From positions 83,702,035 to 83,766,034 of the forward strand of contig NC_073744.1 in assembly GCF_029784135.1 (NCBI RefSeq): a stretch of DNA of 64,000 bases, read 5' to 3'. A model generated the notes under the pieces. The model was not told the origin of the DNA. It searched no databases and was given only the letters and a program-made list of their open reading frames with translations. The stretch comes from Toxorhynchites rutilus septentrionalis. Lineage: Eukaryota > Arthropoda > Insecta > Diptera > Culicidae. Positions 11,936 to 23,086 of the stretch are shown here, one piece after another (position 1 is the first letter of the stretch; each line of letters starts with the position of its first letter). The position numbers and the translations under genes were made by a program.

Positions 11936-12195
11936 AAAATGTAAATCCAAAATTTTGAAGAAATTGATGAATGGTTTTGTTGTAGAGAAATAAACTAATG
12001 AGACAGATAATGTACTAAAAACCAAAAATTAAAATAATTAAAAAAACTCTTTCTAAGTTCAATGGTTTCATTATGATTAAACATAATAACAATACAGATG
12101 ATGCACTAAAAGCACATGTACATATTTTGATGCAATTTTGGAAAAAATGGCACTATTTTGTGGTGGCGGCCATTTTGGATTTGTATTTTTCATAC
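11936..12195 (+). repeat. Second copy of the 10563-10835 unit
   Basis: Same order of blocks as the first copy, ending GGCGGCCATTTTGGATTTG and then ACAGGAAGGGGGTTAAAT. That last phrase also follows the first arrays, at 11236-11252. This suggests a shorter internal-deletion form of the same element. Confidence 0.7.
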
Positions 12196-12460
12196 AGGAA
12201 GGGGGTTAAATTTTTTTCTGTCTGTCTGTCTGATGCTTATGGACTCGGAAACTACTGAACCGATCAACATGAAAATTGGTATGTAGGGGTTTTTGGGGCC
12301 GGGGAAGGTTCCCGTGATAGTTTGAGACTCCTCCCCCCTCTCTAAGGGGGGCTCCATATAAATTAAATACAAATTTCTTTATTACTGTGCTGCCATACAA
12401 ATGAAACACAAATTTCTGCGTAGCTCGAGAATTAATCAAGCAAATGAAACTCTCTCTCTC
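12196..12460 (+). mobile_element. Helitron-like 5' fragment
   Basis: Begins with a GTCTGTCTGTCTG run, then GACTCGGAAACTACTGAACC and a C/G-rich CTCTCTAAGGGGGGCTCC step. One and a half copies of the 141-bp-type minisatellite follow. It appears to be the upstream part of the family whose 3' ends lie at 1194, 33672, 38568 and 49976, and it lacks that 3' end. A TC-repeat at 12448-12468 follows. Confidence 0.5.
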
Positions 12461-12736
12461 TCTCCCTTAGATTTGTAGTTTCCCTCTAGACAGCGATTAA
12501 CCTACACCATGTTGTAAATCAGAGAGTTAATTTGGAAGTATTGCTCCTGTAAACGGAGAAGATCTGTCACAACATGAAAGTTGTCCGATTTCGAGCGTCT
12601 TATTGCTTAGTCATTTCCTAGTGGATTTACTTCAAATTTTGCATCAATCGATTTGAGCTCTCCTTAACAATCTATTACAACCAAAAAGTTATATGTTTTG
12701 TGAAACTAGCCATTAAAAAAAATGTCAAGCATTATA

Positions 12737-14023
12737 TTAGGCTGTCAAAAAAGTCCTGCGGTATTTCCGCGAGGTGTCGTTGTAAGCGCTTAGTTCTAGT
12801 TGTATTCATTGTATCGGGTCATACTATAGCTTATTGGAAAGGTATTTTTGCGCGCTATAATATAGTCCTTGACAGTGTTTTGTTTGGTTAAGTCGTTCGT
12901 GAGTTATAGTGTCACAAATATGGAGCAAAATAAAGAGAAAATCCGACATATTTTACAGTACTACTATGACAAAGGCAAAAATGCATATCAAGCTGCCAAT
13001 AAAATTTGTGCAGTTTATGGACCCGATACAGTTTCCATTTCCACCGCACAACGATGGTTTCAACGTTTTCGTTCTGGTGTAGAGGTCGTCGAAGATGCGC
13101 CACGCTCCGGAAGGCCTGTCGTCGAAAATTACGACAAAATCGCTGAATTAGCCGAGAAAGACCGGCATAGTAGCAGCCGTAGCATCGGCCAAGAGCTGGG
13201 GATAAGTCATCAAACCGTTATCAACCATTTGAAGAAGCTTGGATTCACAAAGAAGCTCGATGTATGGGTGCCACACACGTTGACGCAAAAAAAACATCTT
13301 TGACCGTATCGACGCATGTAAATCGCTGCTGAATCGTAACAAAATCGACCCGTTTCTGGAGCGGATGGTGACTGGCGATGAAAAGTGGGTCACTTACGAC
13401 AACGTGAAGCGTAAACGGTCGTGGTCGAAGCCCGCTGAAGTGGCTCAGACGGTGGCCAAGCCCTCATTAACGGCCAGGAAGGTTCTGCTGTGTGTTTGGT
13501 GGGATTGTCAAGGAATAATCTATTATGAGCTGCTTCCCTATGGCCAAACGCTCAATTCGGACCTGTACTGCCAACAACTGGACCGCTTGAAGGTAGCACT
13601 CATGAAGAAGAAGCCATCTTTGATAAACAGAGGCCGCATTGTCTTCCATCAGGACAACGCCAGGCCACACACTTCTTTGGTGACGCGCCAGAAGCTCCGG
13701 GAGCTCGGATGGGAGGTTCTTTAGCATCCGCCGTATAGTCCGGACCTTGCACCAAGTGACTACTACCTGTTTGTGTCCATGGCGAACGAGCTAGGTAGTC
13801 AGAAGTTAGCCACAAAAAAGGCCTGTGAAAATTGGCTATCGGAGTTTTTTGCCAATAAGGAAGCGAGCTTCTATAACAGGAGTATTATGAAGTTTGTCAT
13901 CTCGTTGGGAACAAGTCATCGAACAAAACGGCGCATATTTGACTTAAAACAGATGATTGTAACTAATTTTATGAACAAATGAAAATTCAAAAAAAATACC
14001 GCAGGACCTTTTTGACAGCCTAA
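12737..14023 (+). mobile_element. Complete mariner transposon
   Basis: The element is 1287 bp, the usual full length for mariner. TA flanks it at 12735-12736 and 14024-14025. Its left end is TTAGGCTGTCAAAAAAGTCC, and the reverse complement of its right end is TTAGGCTGTCAAAAAGGTCC. The inverted repeat continues as TGCGGTATTT. One transposase gene lies between and is broken, so the copy could move only with enzyme from another copy. Confidence 0.92.
12920..13982 (+). pseudogene. Mariner transposase (DD34D), broken
   Basis: The start at 12920 fits the N-terminal MEQNKEKIRHIL of the paired helix-turn-helix DNA-binding region, followed by WFQRFRSG and EDAPRSGRP. The frame runs to 13303, where an A-run in the WVPHTLTQK region causes a shift. 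Catalysis continues in another frame: first Asp in MVTGDEKW, second in FHQDNARPH. A stop at 13722-13724 falls just before the YSPDLAPSDYYLF block holding the third Asp. That gives the 34-residue spacing of mariner. The C-terminal third lies in a further frame. The enzyme would cut at the inverted repeats and insert at TA. Confidence 0.9.
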
Positions 14024-14174
14024 TATTACCAAAAATCCTACGTAATTATTGGTGAATTAGCACAAGCAATGTATCCTCTTCCAGTTGCTTATCCGACGCA
14101 TTTGCACTTTATGGAACTAAAAATACGAGACTGCGCAATAAAATATGTTTTTGTGCCTGATTTACTACTGCGCT

Positions 14175-14960
14175 AAATCCCACCTTTTGATTGATCTAAT
14201 TTGGGCTCTCCCAGTCTGACAGCGGAATCGCTTCGGTTGGTCGATAGTGTGCATCGATCTGCATCGATCGAAACAAATGATAGTCGGAAGGAACAAGTTC
14301 TGGACTATAAGGCAGATGAACCAGAATTTCCCATCCGCTATTTTTGAAATAGTTTGTAAAGAACATGAAGCAACATGATACCGAACGTTGTCATGGTGGA
14401 ATATTATCGATTCGTGTCTGACCGCAATGAACGAATGAATTGTTACCTGTGGATGTCTCCTTTGATCGTTTGACCTGCTGTTAGCAGCTCATAGTGAATC
14501 ACACCCTTTTGTTCTAATCACATACAGAATACAGATTACTATGGCATGGTTCAAGGAAAATTTCAGTCATGCAAAATTACCGTTCGACATCTCTCGCTTT
14601 CAATTCGTATGGAACATCTCCTTGGATGTATCCTGCGGCTATGAGTTGATTATAAATAGCTTATCAAGTTACTCCCAACGATTCTGCCAGCTCTGTTTGC
14701 GTTTTACATTAATTTTAATCGAGTAATCTCTCTAGTTTTTCGTCTTCGAACTTTATCGGTTGACCCGGACGCTTTTTGTCTTCAACGCTAAATTCACCAC
14801 TTTTAAATCGTCAAAACCATTCCCTACAACATCTATTCGATGGTGCAGGGTCACCATTAACTTCCACAAACATTCGATACGCTTCAGCTGCAGTAAAATT
14901 AAATTTTCAGCATCTTTTGCCGTGGCCAGTACTGCCACACATATAGGTTTATCTCGAAAG
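14175..14960 (-). pseudogene. Old mariner transposase relic (mauritiana-like)
   Basis: In minus-strand frames, about 14810 to 14700 reads FKSGEFSVEDKKRPGQP, then KFEDEKLERLL and TELAESLGV, the signature N-terminal half of mauritiana-type mariners. Further along come a degraded DN.R.H block and, near 14290-14250, SPELVPSDYHLFRSM, the C-terminal catalytic box. Several stops and shifts interrupt it. No clear inverted repeats were found. It is distinct from, and more decayed than, the mariner directly to its left. Confidence 0.75.
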
Positions 14961-15985
14961 GTACATATTTTTTCGATTTTTTTGGTACAGATTTTCTGGA
15001 GTGATAAATTAATTCTGCAATGTTAAATCCCAGGAACAAACTCATTCTACTTTTAGGTTTGAATGATGATGAATGAATACCGTGCCCAAATAAAAAATTG
15101 ATCCGTTAAAAATCTCTGCTGGACAAAAAACAATTGCCTGAAAAGAAATGACACCTCGATCGCATTTTAATATTCTAACTATGCCTCACTGCTCGGCAAC
15201 TGTCGAGTGATTTTTTTTCTGATTATAATAACAACAAAACTAAACATCTAAATCGACAAAGCAACTATACGATGATCACATTCTTGAATTCTAAACATTT
15301 GATCAAATAGTGTAGAGTAGTTTGAATCTTTTAATAACTGATGCAGTCGAAGTTTAGGAAAAGAGTGTATTATCAAACAAATGAGTAATTTGTAGCTTGA
15401 GTACTATTTTTCCAACAGATTTTTCTATGCAACATTTAACAACAACACATCATGGCATACGTAGTGGCATTTTTAGGTGTCTACTATATGTTTGTTGTTG
15501 CAAAATGATTGTATGAAATGATTTTCTATTTTTTTGTCTCTGGTTGCCCTTGAGCTTGAAAACAAATTTCTTGTAGAGGCTAAAGAAGCAATGTAAATAA
15601 TTTGTATCCAATTATTCATTAAACAAAAACAAAAACTACAATGGCTTTTTTCGCATATCATTTACTTATACGTGAATATAATGTTTCATTACATTGACGT
15701 TGCTTCGAATCACTATATGAAACAATGAATGAGAGCAAAGGAGTAATGAACATTTGATTACGTCAATTTTATTATAATTGGCAAACACTCAATTCGGTTT
15801 TTTTCAAAGGATAAAATACAGATTGCTAACCACAAAGCAAACAGACAAGAAATACAATACTGCACAATACTTTCAACCAATTAATATTGCCTTAAACTTA
15901 ATTATCTTTCAATGTGCTCAGTATAGTTTACGGTATAAAAAGCTGTACACCTTCACCAGCATTGGTTTCAGTTTTGTACCAGAAT
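14961..15985. other. No gene seen
   Basis: AT-rich with only short frames. A TATAAAAAG box at about 15934 precedes the H3-like remnant by roughly 60 bp or more, which may be chance. Confidence 0.45.
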
Positions 15986-15989
15986 CTCA

Positions 15990-16330
15990 AATTAGCGCCA
16001 AACACTCCATACGGAAGGAATGCAAAACAAGACATCTCCGGAAACGAACGTGATTTGAATTGGAAATTTTGGTAGCCACACGGAGGAAGCAGTCTTCCTA
16101 ATGCCAAGCAAAAGAACAGCGAAAGAAATGTACACTGGCGAAGACACACCTATCAGTACCGGAACAGTTTCATTGGGATTCCGGCAATTTCCGGTACACA
16201 AAATGGATGAAGCTAGAGTTCGGCTCGATGCTGTTTTTCGAATTCCATTAATTAATTTATTGGAGACAACTTGCTTTCAACTGATTGAGAACTTGCCGTT
16301 CCAGTCTAGAAATCTATTGCCCTCATAACT
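15990..16330 (+). pseudogene. Possible histone H3-like remnant
   Basis: One plus-strand frame from 16101 contains TGTVSLGF and later LIENLPFQ. These resemble the H3 blocks PGTVALRE and LIRKLPFQ in the right order. At DNA level, CTGATTGAGAACTTGCCGTTCCAG-like spacing (16279-16302) parallels the H3 helix-1 segment. About 60 extra bases separate the blocks, and the N-terminal tail is hardly recognisable. If real, it is a decayed nucleosomal histone gene. Chance similarity is possible. Confidence 0.3.
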
Positions 16331-16767
16331 TTTGGGAAAATTTTCGTTCTTGTGTTCTTGTGATGAAATTATCGCGTTTTATGTTGGAATTAAGTAAGCT
16401 ACCCGCAGATTAAAGCATAAATGAGGATCGAATCCTCCCCAGCCTCCTAGACATGCAGGCATTTTTATTCTCCATCATAACAATGCACGCGTCGTCCCAC
16501 GCGTCCAGCTCATTGAAACTCAAAGAAATCATGTTGATACATACGGTAACTAAATTTGCTCTGTTGGGAACAAGGTGCAGAAATGTTTTAAACCTCTCAA
16601 ACAAGATAATTCTTATGCTAACGAAGTAAGACATTCTTTTTCAAGGTGAGTTCAAATTACTATTTCATATAAACATAAAAACATCTTTTATGATTTGACA
16701 CACTAAAAGGAAGACTTAGCCCTACGTCAAAAGGATGCTGCATGCTGAATAATCGTTGATCGCTGAC
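16331..16767. other. No gene seen
   Basis: Contains CCCTACGTCAAAAGG at about 16721, an isolated half of the GACGTAG repeat terminus. Otherwise unrecognised. Confidence 0.45.
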
Positions 16768-16922
16768 TGATGGTTCTATTATCCTACGTTGTGTTTCTTT
16801 TCAGCTGTGGTGGGACAGCAACCGGGCAGCAATAATCAGCAGGGCAGAATTTCACATGCACTACACTTTATTTTTGGTGTTCCCTTAATGCGGGTCGAAA
16901 AACTACTAACTAGACCACTTCA
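16768..16922 (-). repeat. BEL 1 3' LTR
   Basis: On the minus strand it begins TGAAGTGGTC and ends GAACCATCA, giving the TG...CA ends of an LTR. The last codons of the integrase frame, including its stop at 16906, read into this LTR by 17 bases. Confidence 0.9.
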
Positions 16923-18717
16923 AGCTGGAGTTTTCTTCTTCGTTCTGGGTGCCCATGGAACTCGGAAGCATGCAGATCTTGACGATAGGACGAGTGATGA
17001 TACCGCCACCAGCAGTCCGTAGATCAACAACCCTCGTTAATCCATCACCTCCAGGATGGATGGCTTCGATCCGAGCAAGGGGCCATCGAATCGGTGGTTG
17101 CATCTCGTCGACTACGATGACAAGCTTTCCCGGAGTAATGTCGTTGTTGCGCATCCAACATCGGGTGTCCTTCAGCAGCTCTTGCAGATACTCCTTCTTC
17201 CAATGCATCCAAAATTGCTGCGCATGCAGTTGCAGCTGCTGGTAGTGATCAACTTTGTACGTAGGCAGGTGTCGCAGATCTGGGTCGGGCAGAGCAAGCA
17301 GCGATGATCCAATGAGGAAATGAGCTGGAGTCAAAGCGGCCACGTCGTTGGGGTCTTCGATCATCGGAAGCAATGGTCGGCTGTTCATGGCTGCTTCAAT
17401 TTGCGTGAGAACGGTGGACATTTCCTCGAACGATAAGCGAGTTGTTCCCAGGGTTCGGTAGAGGTGCTTTTTCGCCACTTTGACGGCTGCCTCCCACAGG
17501 CCACCGAAATGTGGAGCTTTCGGAGGAACCATGTGCCAGGTGATACCTTCGCCGTTGCAGGTGGCAATGATTTCGTCCTGCTGGGCTCGGTCGTGGAATT
17601 TGGCGAACATCTCAGCTAGTTCGTTTCTTGCTCCTTCGAAGTTCTTCCCGTTGTCCGAATAGATGCGGGAAGGCCTTCCACGTCGGTCGATGAAGCGTCG
17701 AAGAGCAGCCAGGAAACCTTGAGTAGATAGGTCGCTGACCAACTCTAGGTGCACTGCTTTGGTCGAGAAGCACACAAATTGGCACAGATACGCTTTTGAT
17801 GGCGAGGCGCGTTTGTGGATTGGGCGAAGATATACAGGACCAGCGTTGTCAACTCCCGTAATGCTGAACGGGCGGCTTGGAACGACTCGATGGAAAGGCA
17901 GCTGTCCAATTTGCTGCTGAGCCGGTACTGGGTTGAGACGTGTACATCGGGAGCAGTTCCGAACCACACTGTGGACGAGCCTTCGCCCTCTGGGTGGCCA
18001 ATACTCCTCGCGAATGGCAGTTAACAGAAAGCGCCCGCCGCCGTGAAGCAGTTTGCGGTGGAAGTGTTCAGCGATAAGGTGGGTGAACGGATGGTTGGTA
18101 GGGATTAGGGCAGGATGTTTAGCTTGGTAGGGCATAAGAGCAAATTCAAGACGTCCTCCCACTCTCAAGACTCCCTCTGGATCGAAGAATGGAGTCATTT
18201 TACGGATGTGCGACTGTTTCGCGACGGGCTTACCCTCCTTCAGCTGCTTTATTTCGGCGAAATAGCCATCTTCCTGGGCCAATCGGGTCAGATACGCTTT
18301 GGCCGTATTGATCTCCTCGACGGTGAGCAAGTGTGAAGAGGGAGCCGCTGAGTGTGAAGGTTGTGTGCGGACTTTCGATCGGGTGTTGCTGACAAAGCGC
18401 ACACAATATCCGATGATATGAAGCAGGCGGCTATAGGAGGACCAGCGAGAGAACCACGGCTTGATTGTTGGTGACGCTTGAGTGACCGCCACGATGGTTT
18501 TCACCTCTAAATCTTCCTCTGGAACACCCGGAAGAATCGAAATTGGCCAGCTTTGAGATGACTGAGATAACCAATCGGGACCACGACTCCACAAGTCGCT
18601 GTTCAGGAAGTCCAACATTCCTCGTGAAACCAGGTCGGCAGGGTTGTCAACTCCACGCACATGCTTCCATTCGCAGCCTTGTGTGTACTGCTGTATTTCA
18701 GCCACTCGGTTTGTCAC
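16906..18717 (-). pseudogene. BEL 1 RNase H remnant plus integrase
   Basis: The frame opens with the tail of RNase H (NPADLVSRGM near residue 26-35) and runs through integrase. The zinc-binding HHCC region is seen as HFHRKLLHGG...CSRCTRL. The catalytic core follows: first Asp in ITGVDNAGP, second in YSDNGKNF, and Glu in GGLWEAAVKVAK. A C-terminal domain ends at the LTR. Integrase would join cDNA ends to chromosomal DNA. There is no true initiator, since the first codon is GTG inside pol. The domain itself looks complete. The upstream junction at 18714-18717 is out of frame with reverse transcriptase. Confidence 0.88.
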
Positions 18718-20906
18718 GTATGTAGGCCAGCACGAACGACCACCGGGGCGATGAGTCCAAGAGGATTGAAAAGCCTGGCTGCATCGGACAGAATGGACCG
18801 CTTGGTTGAAACTGCATCACTAAACTGCACCTTGGAATCAAAACGGAGATAATCGCCTTCAGGTTCCCAAATGATCCCAAGCGCCTTGATGGATTCCTCA
18901 GGAGTGAAGTGAAGGGCGGATTGTGTCCCAACTTGCTCGTTGCTGAGACCTTGCAACACCTCAAGACGGTTAGAGGCCCACTTCCGCAACTCGAAACCAC
19001 CCTTCGGTAGTAGCTCGTCGAGCTCGGTACGCAGACGGATCGCTTCTTCAATAGATTGGGCACCACCAATGAAGTCGTCCACGTAGAAGTTCTTCTTGAG
19101 CGCTGGACCGCCAATCGGATACGCTGCGCCTTCGTCTTCCGCTAGCTGCTGCAGTGTGCGTGTGGCCAGGTAGGAAGATGGAGCCAAGCCGTACGTCACG
19201 GTTAGCAACTCGTACACTTGAATTGGTGTTTTCCCGGAAAATCGCCACAGGATGCGCTTGAACCTGACGTAATCGGGGTGTACGAGTATTTGCCGGTACA
19301 TTTTGGCAATGTCGGCAACCAGAGCGATGGGGAAGGTACGGAATCGAAGAATAATATCCAGGAGATCGTCCTGCACCACGGGACCCACGCAAAGAGCTTC
19401 ATTAAGCGAGAAGCCGGTGGAAGTTTTCGCTGAGCCGTTAAACACGACCCGAACCTTGGTCGTCGTACTTTCCTCCTTAACTACGGGGTGGTGGGGCAGG
19501 TAGTACGCAGGAGCATCATCATCGTCAGCTTCGACCAACCGCATGTGGCCGAGAGAGATATACTCCTTGATAAACTTGCGATATTCTTCTTTCAAATGTG
19601 GATCTCGTTCCAGTCGCTTTTCCAAGTGTTCGAATTGTCGCTGGGCATTGTTTCGGAATTCACCAATCATGACTTCAAAGTCGGGTTTGCGGGGATAACG
19701 CACGATGTAGCGGCCTTCTTCATTTCGGGAGACAGTAGACTGATACAGGGTCTCGCATCTTCGCTCCTCTACAGAATATGTATCGGTGTTGGTCAGCTCC
19801 TCTGTTCGCCAGAATCTCTCCAAACATTCCTCCAGAGAAACCATGGAAACCTCAACTTCACTACACGAGGCGGTTGGCATCGATGCCTGCGTGAATGGGC
19901 CAGCATACGAAGTACCGGCCACGATCCATCCGAAGACGCTATTGACCAGAAGTGGGACGTTTCTGTCAAGCTGGATGCGTTCGTTGCTGGGGAAGAAGGA
20001 GTAGAAGTGCCTGGCGCCTAGAACCATATCTATTGGTTGGCTCTCGTTGAACGAAGGATCAGCCATGAAGAGATCCTCCGGAATTATCCATCCTGCAGTG
20101 GAAATGCTTTGCGACGGAAGATCGGCGGTCACTTTATCCATCACGAGGAAATTAACACCACAAGAGAAGTTGCCTTTCCTGGATTGCACCTGGGCGAAGA
20201 CGGATTCAGTGATCGATTTCGGAAGCTGACCTGCGCCTTGGACCGTTACATTTGCAGACTGTCGACGTAGTCGTAGAATCCTCGCCATCCGATCTGTGAT
20301 GAGGTTTGGTTGCGATGCACTGTCCAGGAGAGCGCGAGCGAGATATTCCGAACCGTGGGAACCGATGACCTTCACGACAACGGTGAGCAGAAAGACGTTC
20401 TCACGGGGCTGTTGTAGAGCAGTACTGACCTCGACAGGTAGAGCATTTTCGGCAGCAGCGACTATAGATTGCGTAGAAGGATCGACCGTAGGTGATGGAG
20501 TGGAAGATGACCCTGACGAGACTGCTGTTGAACCAGAAGAAGCATTTTGGCTACTGGCTTTTCGTGAATCAGTTTCATGGAGAAAAGTGTGATGCCGTCG
20601 ATTACATTTGCGACGGTTGAGAGTGGAGGAACAATTGCGAACGAAGTGTCCACTGCTCAAACAGTTGTGGCATAGCCGTTTGGAAGTCACCAACTTATGT
20701 CGATCTCTCATCGGAAGGCTTTGAAACTTGGAACACCTCGCGATGAAGTGCGCTTCGCCGCAAGCACTGCACTTACCCCCAGAGCTGGTAGTCGATGCGC
20801 AAGAAGAGAGGCGAAACTGGGAATGAGAGTGATTTCTCTTCGACGAATGAAAATGACCACTTGAAGACTCGGCGGTATGGTGATTCACCGAAATGGATTC
20901 CAGCAC
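18714..20906 (-). pseudogene. BEL 1 zinc knuckles, protease and reverse transcriptase
   Basis: Two zinc knuckles sit at residues about 46-58 (CSACGEAHFIARC) and 79-92 (CHNCLSSGHFVRNC). The retropepsin region around residue 195 reads LLDSASQ, where a D-S/T-G triad is expected, so the third residue is altered. Reverse transcriptase follows, with AKMYRQI, TYGLAPSSYLA and the catalytic YVDD at 608-611. The frame ends GLIAPVVVRAG and then jumps into the end of RNase H. It is in the same frame as gag and separated only by a TGA, so the family probably makes one Gag-Pol polyprotein. Confidence 0.9.
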
Positions 20907-21770
20907 TCAGGTTCTCCTCTGTAGGAAATCGATGAGACAGGCGTAGTCCGGGTTCTCCACTGTTGACGCGTGGTCCCCCCAAGCCTTCAGTGAGTCGTCG
21001 TGCAGTCGCGTGCACGGAAGATGCTCCAAGATGGCGCTCCAGGAATCGGTTGGTTCCCCCAGCTGCTGCAGAATCTTCGTATGCCGCTCGAAGTCATCCA
21101 CCAGGCTATGCAACGTCGCAGCGGACTCCTTCTTCATGCGAGGGATGTCGAAGAGCGCCTGCAGGTGTCTCTTCTTCAGCAAATAGTCGTTAGAGTAGCG
21201 GCTCTCCAAAGTCGTAGCGTAGTTGACGGAACTGATTCCGATGGATTCTATCAGCTGAGCAGCTTCACCCTTGACAGCTGCTCGTAGATAGTGGAACTTC
21301 TGAATATCCGGCAACTCCGGATTCGAGTGAATGAGCGCCATGAAAGTGTCGTGGAATGCAAGCCATTGCATGTAATCACCGTCGAATTCGGGCAAAGAGA
21401 TCGTAGGCAACTTGATACCAGAGAGAGTGGAGGAACTACGAATGGGAGGAGGGCTGTGGTCTTGAATAACGGGAAGTGGAAGTAATTTTGCAAGGAGACT
21501 AGCTTTAATTTCAAACAGCCGAGATTCAAACTGCTCACAAACACATGCATGCTCTGCCCTACCTTCATCCGTAGTTTCGTTGTCCTCGAGCTGCGCCTGC
21601 ACAGCTTCGAGCCCATTCCAGATGCCGTCGAGATATTGAAGACGCACTGAAGCCTGCGCTTGGTCCCGTTCTGCAACATATCCTTCGATGAGAGCTTCTG
21701 CCCGACCCAACGATGTAAGCAGCGTCTCACGCCGGGATAGCATCTGCGCCACCGTCCGCGTTTCTGCCAT
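20907..21770 (-). CDS. BEL 1 Gag (capsid region)
   Basis: The 287-codon frame starts MAETRTVAQML. It has a helical N-terminal region, then LPTISLPEFDGDYMQW and FHYLRAAVKGEAAQLIES, the conserved core of the BEL Gag/DUF1759 family. SRYSNDYLLKKRHLQALF follows. Gag would form the virus-like particle that packages element RNA. It ends at a TGA (20907-20909) after LQRRT. BEL 2 reads through the same place with LEKRTRVL, so a CGA-to-TGA change is likely. Zinc knuckles lie beyond the stop. Confidence 0.87.
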   Translation of the reverse strand: MAETRTVAQMLSRRETLLTSLGRAEALIEGYVAERDQAQASVRLQYLDGIWNGLEAVQAQLEDNETTDEGRAEHACVCEQFESRLFEIKASLLAKLLPLPVIQDHSPPPIRSSSTLSGIKLPTISLPEFDGDYMQWLAFHDTFMALIHSNPELPDIQKFHYLRAAVKGEAAQLIESIGISSVNYATTLESRYSNDYLLKKRHLQALFDIPRMKKESAATLHSLVDDFERHTKILQQLGEPTDSWSAILEHLPCTRLHDDSLKAWGDHASTVENPDYACLIDFLQRRT

Positions 21771-22720
21771 CTTCCGCAGAGGCTTGATGAATCAGCAATG
21801 GATGCTCACCGGATGACCTGATCCAAGCCAAAATGTGCCTTGTAGAAAAAAAGGGATCTAAAGGGCACCTGCGATACTCGCAAAATCTAATTGGACAGGT
21901 CTTTACCTTGCGCCCGATAAATCGAGCCTTGTATTTTTATTCAGCCAACCGGAACTCGATGCAGTACGGTTCGTACTGAGAATCGTCACACTAGTCCGTC
22001 GAAATGGTCACAGAGGGTAGCGAAGGGAGCCCGAATCCACCGCAGGGGTAGCGGGAAAAGTAAATCGTCCTACAGAGCAGCGAGTATCGTCACGGACACC
22101 GTCAATCCAACGAACTCGGCGATGTACTGCCACGAGGGGGCAGCTATAAGGAAAAAGGTCCAATGCCGCAGTGCGTATCGCCAGATTTGCTGCACTGCAA
22201 CAGGTCTACCGAAAACCACGGCGCGTAGTGCCACAACACGGAAAATCCTCGATGGGGATCGTCACACAGATGAATACACAATGGCTAGGGACGCCGATGA
22301 ATACACAATGGCTAGATGAATACACAATGGCTAGGGACGCCGATGAATACACAATAGCTAGGGACGCCACGGTGCACAATGGTCCAATTGTGTTCGGTGA
22401 TCGAGGTAGCGAAATGGCGCTCTAGGCCAGAAACAATGCCACCGTCCAGTTTCAGTGGCAAATTGTAGACCACGAACAAGCGAAGTTGATCAGTGCATGC
22501 AAAAAGAAAAAAATAGGATCTGAAGGGCACCTGCGATACTCACAAAATCTTATCGGACAGGTCTTTACCTTTCGCCCGATAAATCGAGCCTTGTACTGTT
22601 ACAAGCAGTAAACGGGAACAAAAAACTCCGTCAATGCTGACTTTGAAGATGGCAGCGCCCTGGTTCCAACAGTGCTCGGCACGTGGCTCGGACCAAATCC
22701 TGGTCACGGCACCAAAATTA
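21771..22720 (-). other. BEL 1 leader with internal repeats
   Basis: The untranslated leader between 5' LTR and gag contains a direct repeat of about 95 bp: 21848-21940 and 22508-22602 share GGGCACCTGCGATACTC and CGATAAATCGAGCCTTGTA. It also holds a short tandem array at 22268-22368 built from GATGAATACACAATGGCTAG and GGACGCC. Such segments may serve packaging or dimerisation, but that is only inference. Confidence 0.75.
22702..22714 (-). promoter_or_regulatory. BEL 1 primer-binding site
   Basis: The minus strand reads TGGTGCCGTGACC, six bases inside the 5' LTR. The identical block sits in the same place in BEL 2 (25095-25107). A TGG start matches the CCA end of a tRNA primer. Confidence 0.8.
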
Positions 22721-22875
22721 TGATGGTTCTATTATCCTACGTTGTGTTTCTTTTCAGCTGTGGTGGGACAGCAACTGGGCAGCAATAATCAGCAGGGCAG
22801 AATTTCACATGCACTACACTTTATTTTTGGTGTTCCCTTAATGCGGGTCGAAAAACTACTAACTAGACCACTTCA
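22721..22875 (-). repeat. BEL 1 5' LTR
   Basis: The 155-bp partner of 16768-16922, with one visible difference. It would contain promoter and RNA start for the element. Confidence 0.9.
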
Positions 22876-23086
22876 AGCAGCCGGCCGGTCGGGTATACTG
22901 GCTGATCGGCTCGCGAAGTGAGAGCTGAGAGAAAGGAGAACTGGGCTAAAGTGCGCCCGCTAGCACCAGCCCCATAGATAAGATCGAAAAAGGCTAATGC
23001 AGTGCAGCCAGAACCAACACTGACCTTCAGCGCATTCGTATGTACAGCTCGGTACTGCTGTTGAAGATAGTTCAACACTTCTTTAA

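Larger units (their letters stand above)
16768..22875 (-). mobile_element. BEL/Pao LTR retrotransposon 1 (internally deleted)
   Basis: Two 155-bp LTRs enclose a primer-binding site, leader, gag, protease, reverse transcriptase and integrase in BEL/Pao order, read right to left. Three lesions are visible: a TGA between gag and pol, loss of most of RNase H with a frame change near 18715, and no obvious target duplication (flanks CTGAC and AGCAG). The LTRs differ at one base by eye (CAACCGGG versus CAACTGGG), so insertion was recent. The copy could be propagated only with enzymes in trans. Confidence 0.92.
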
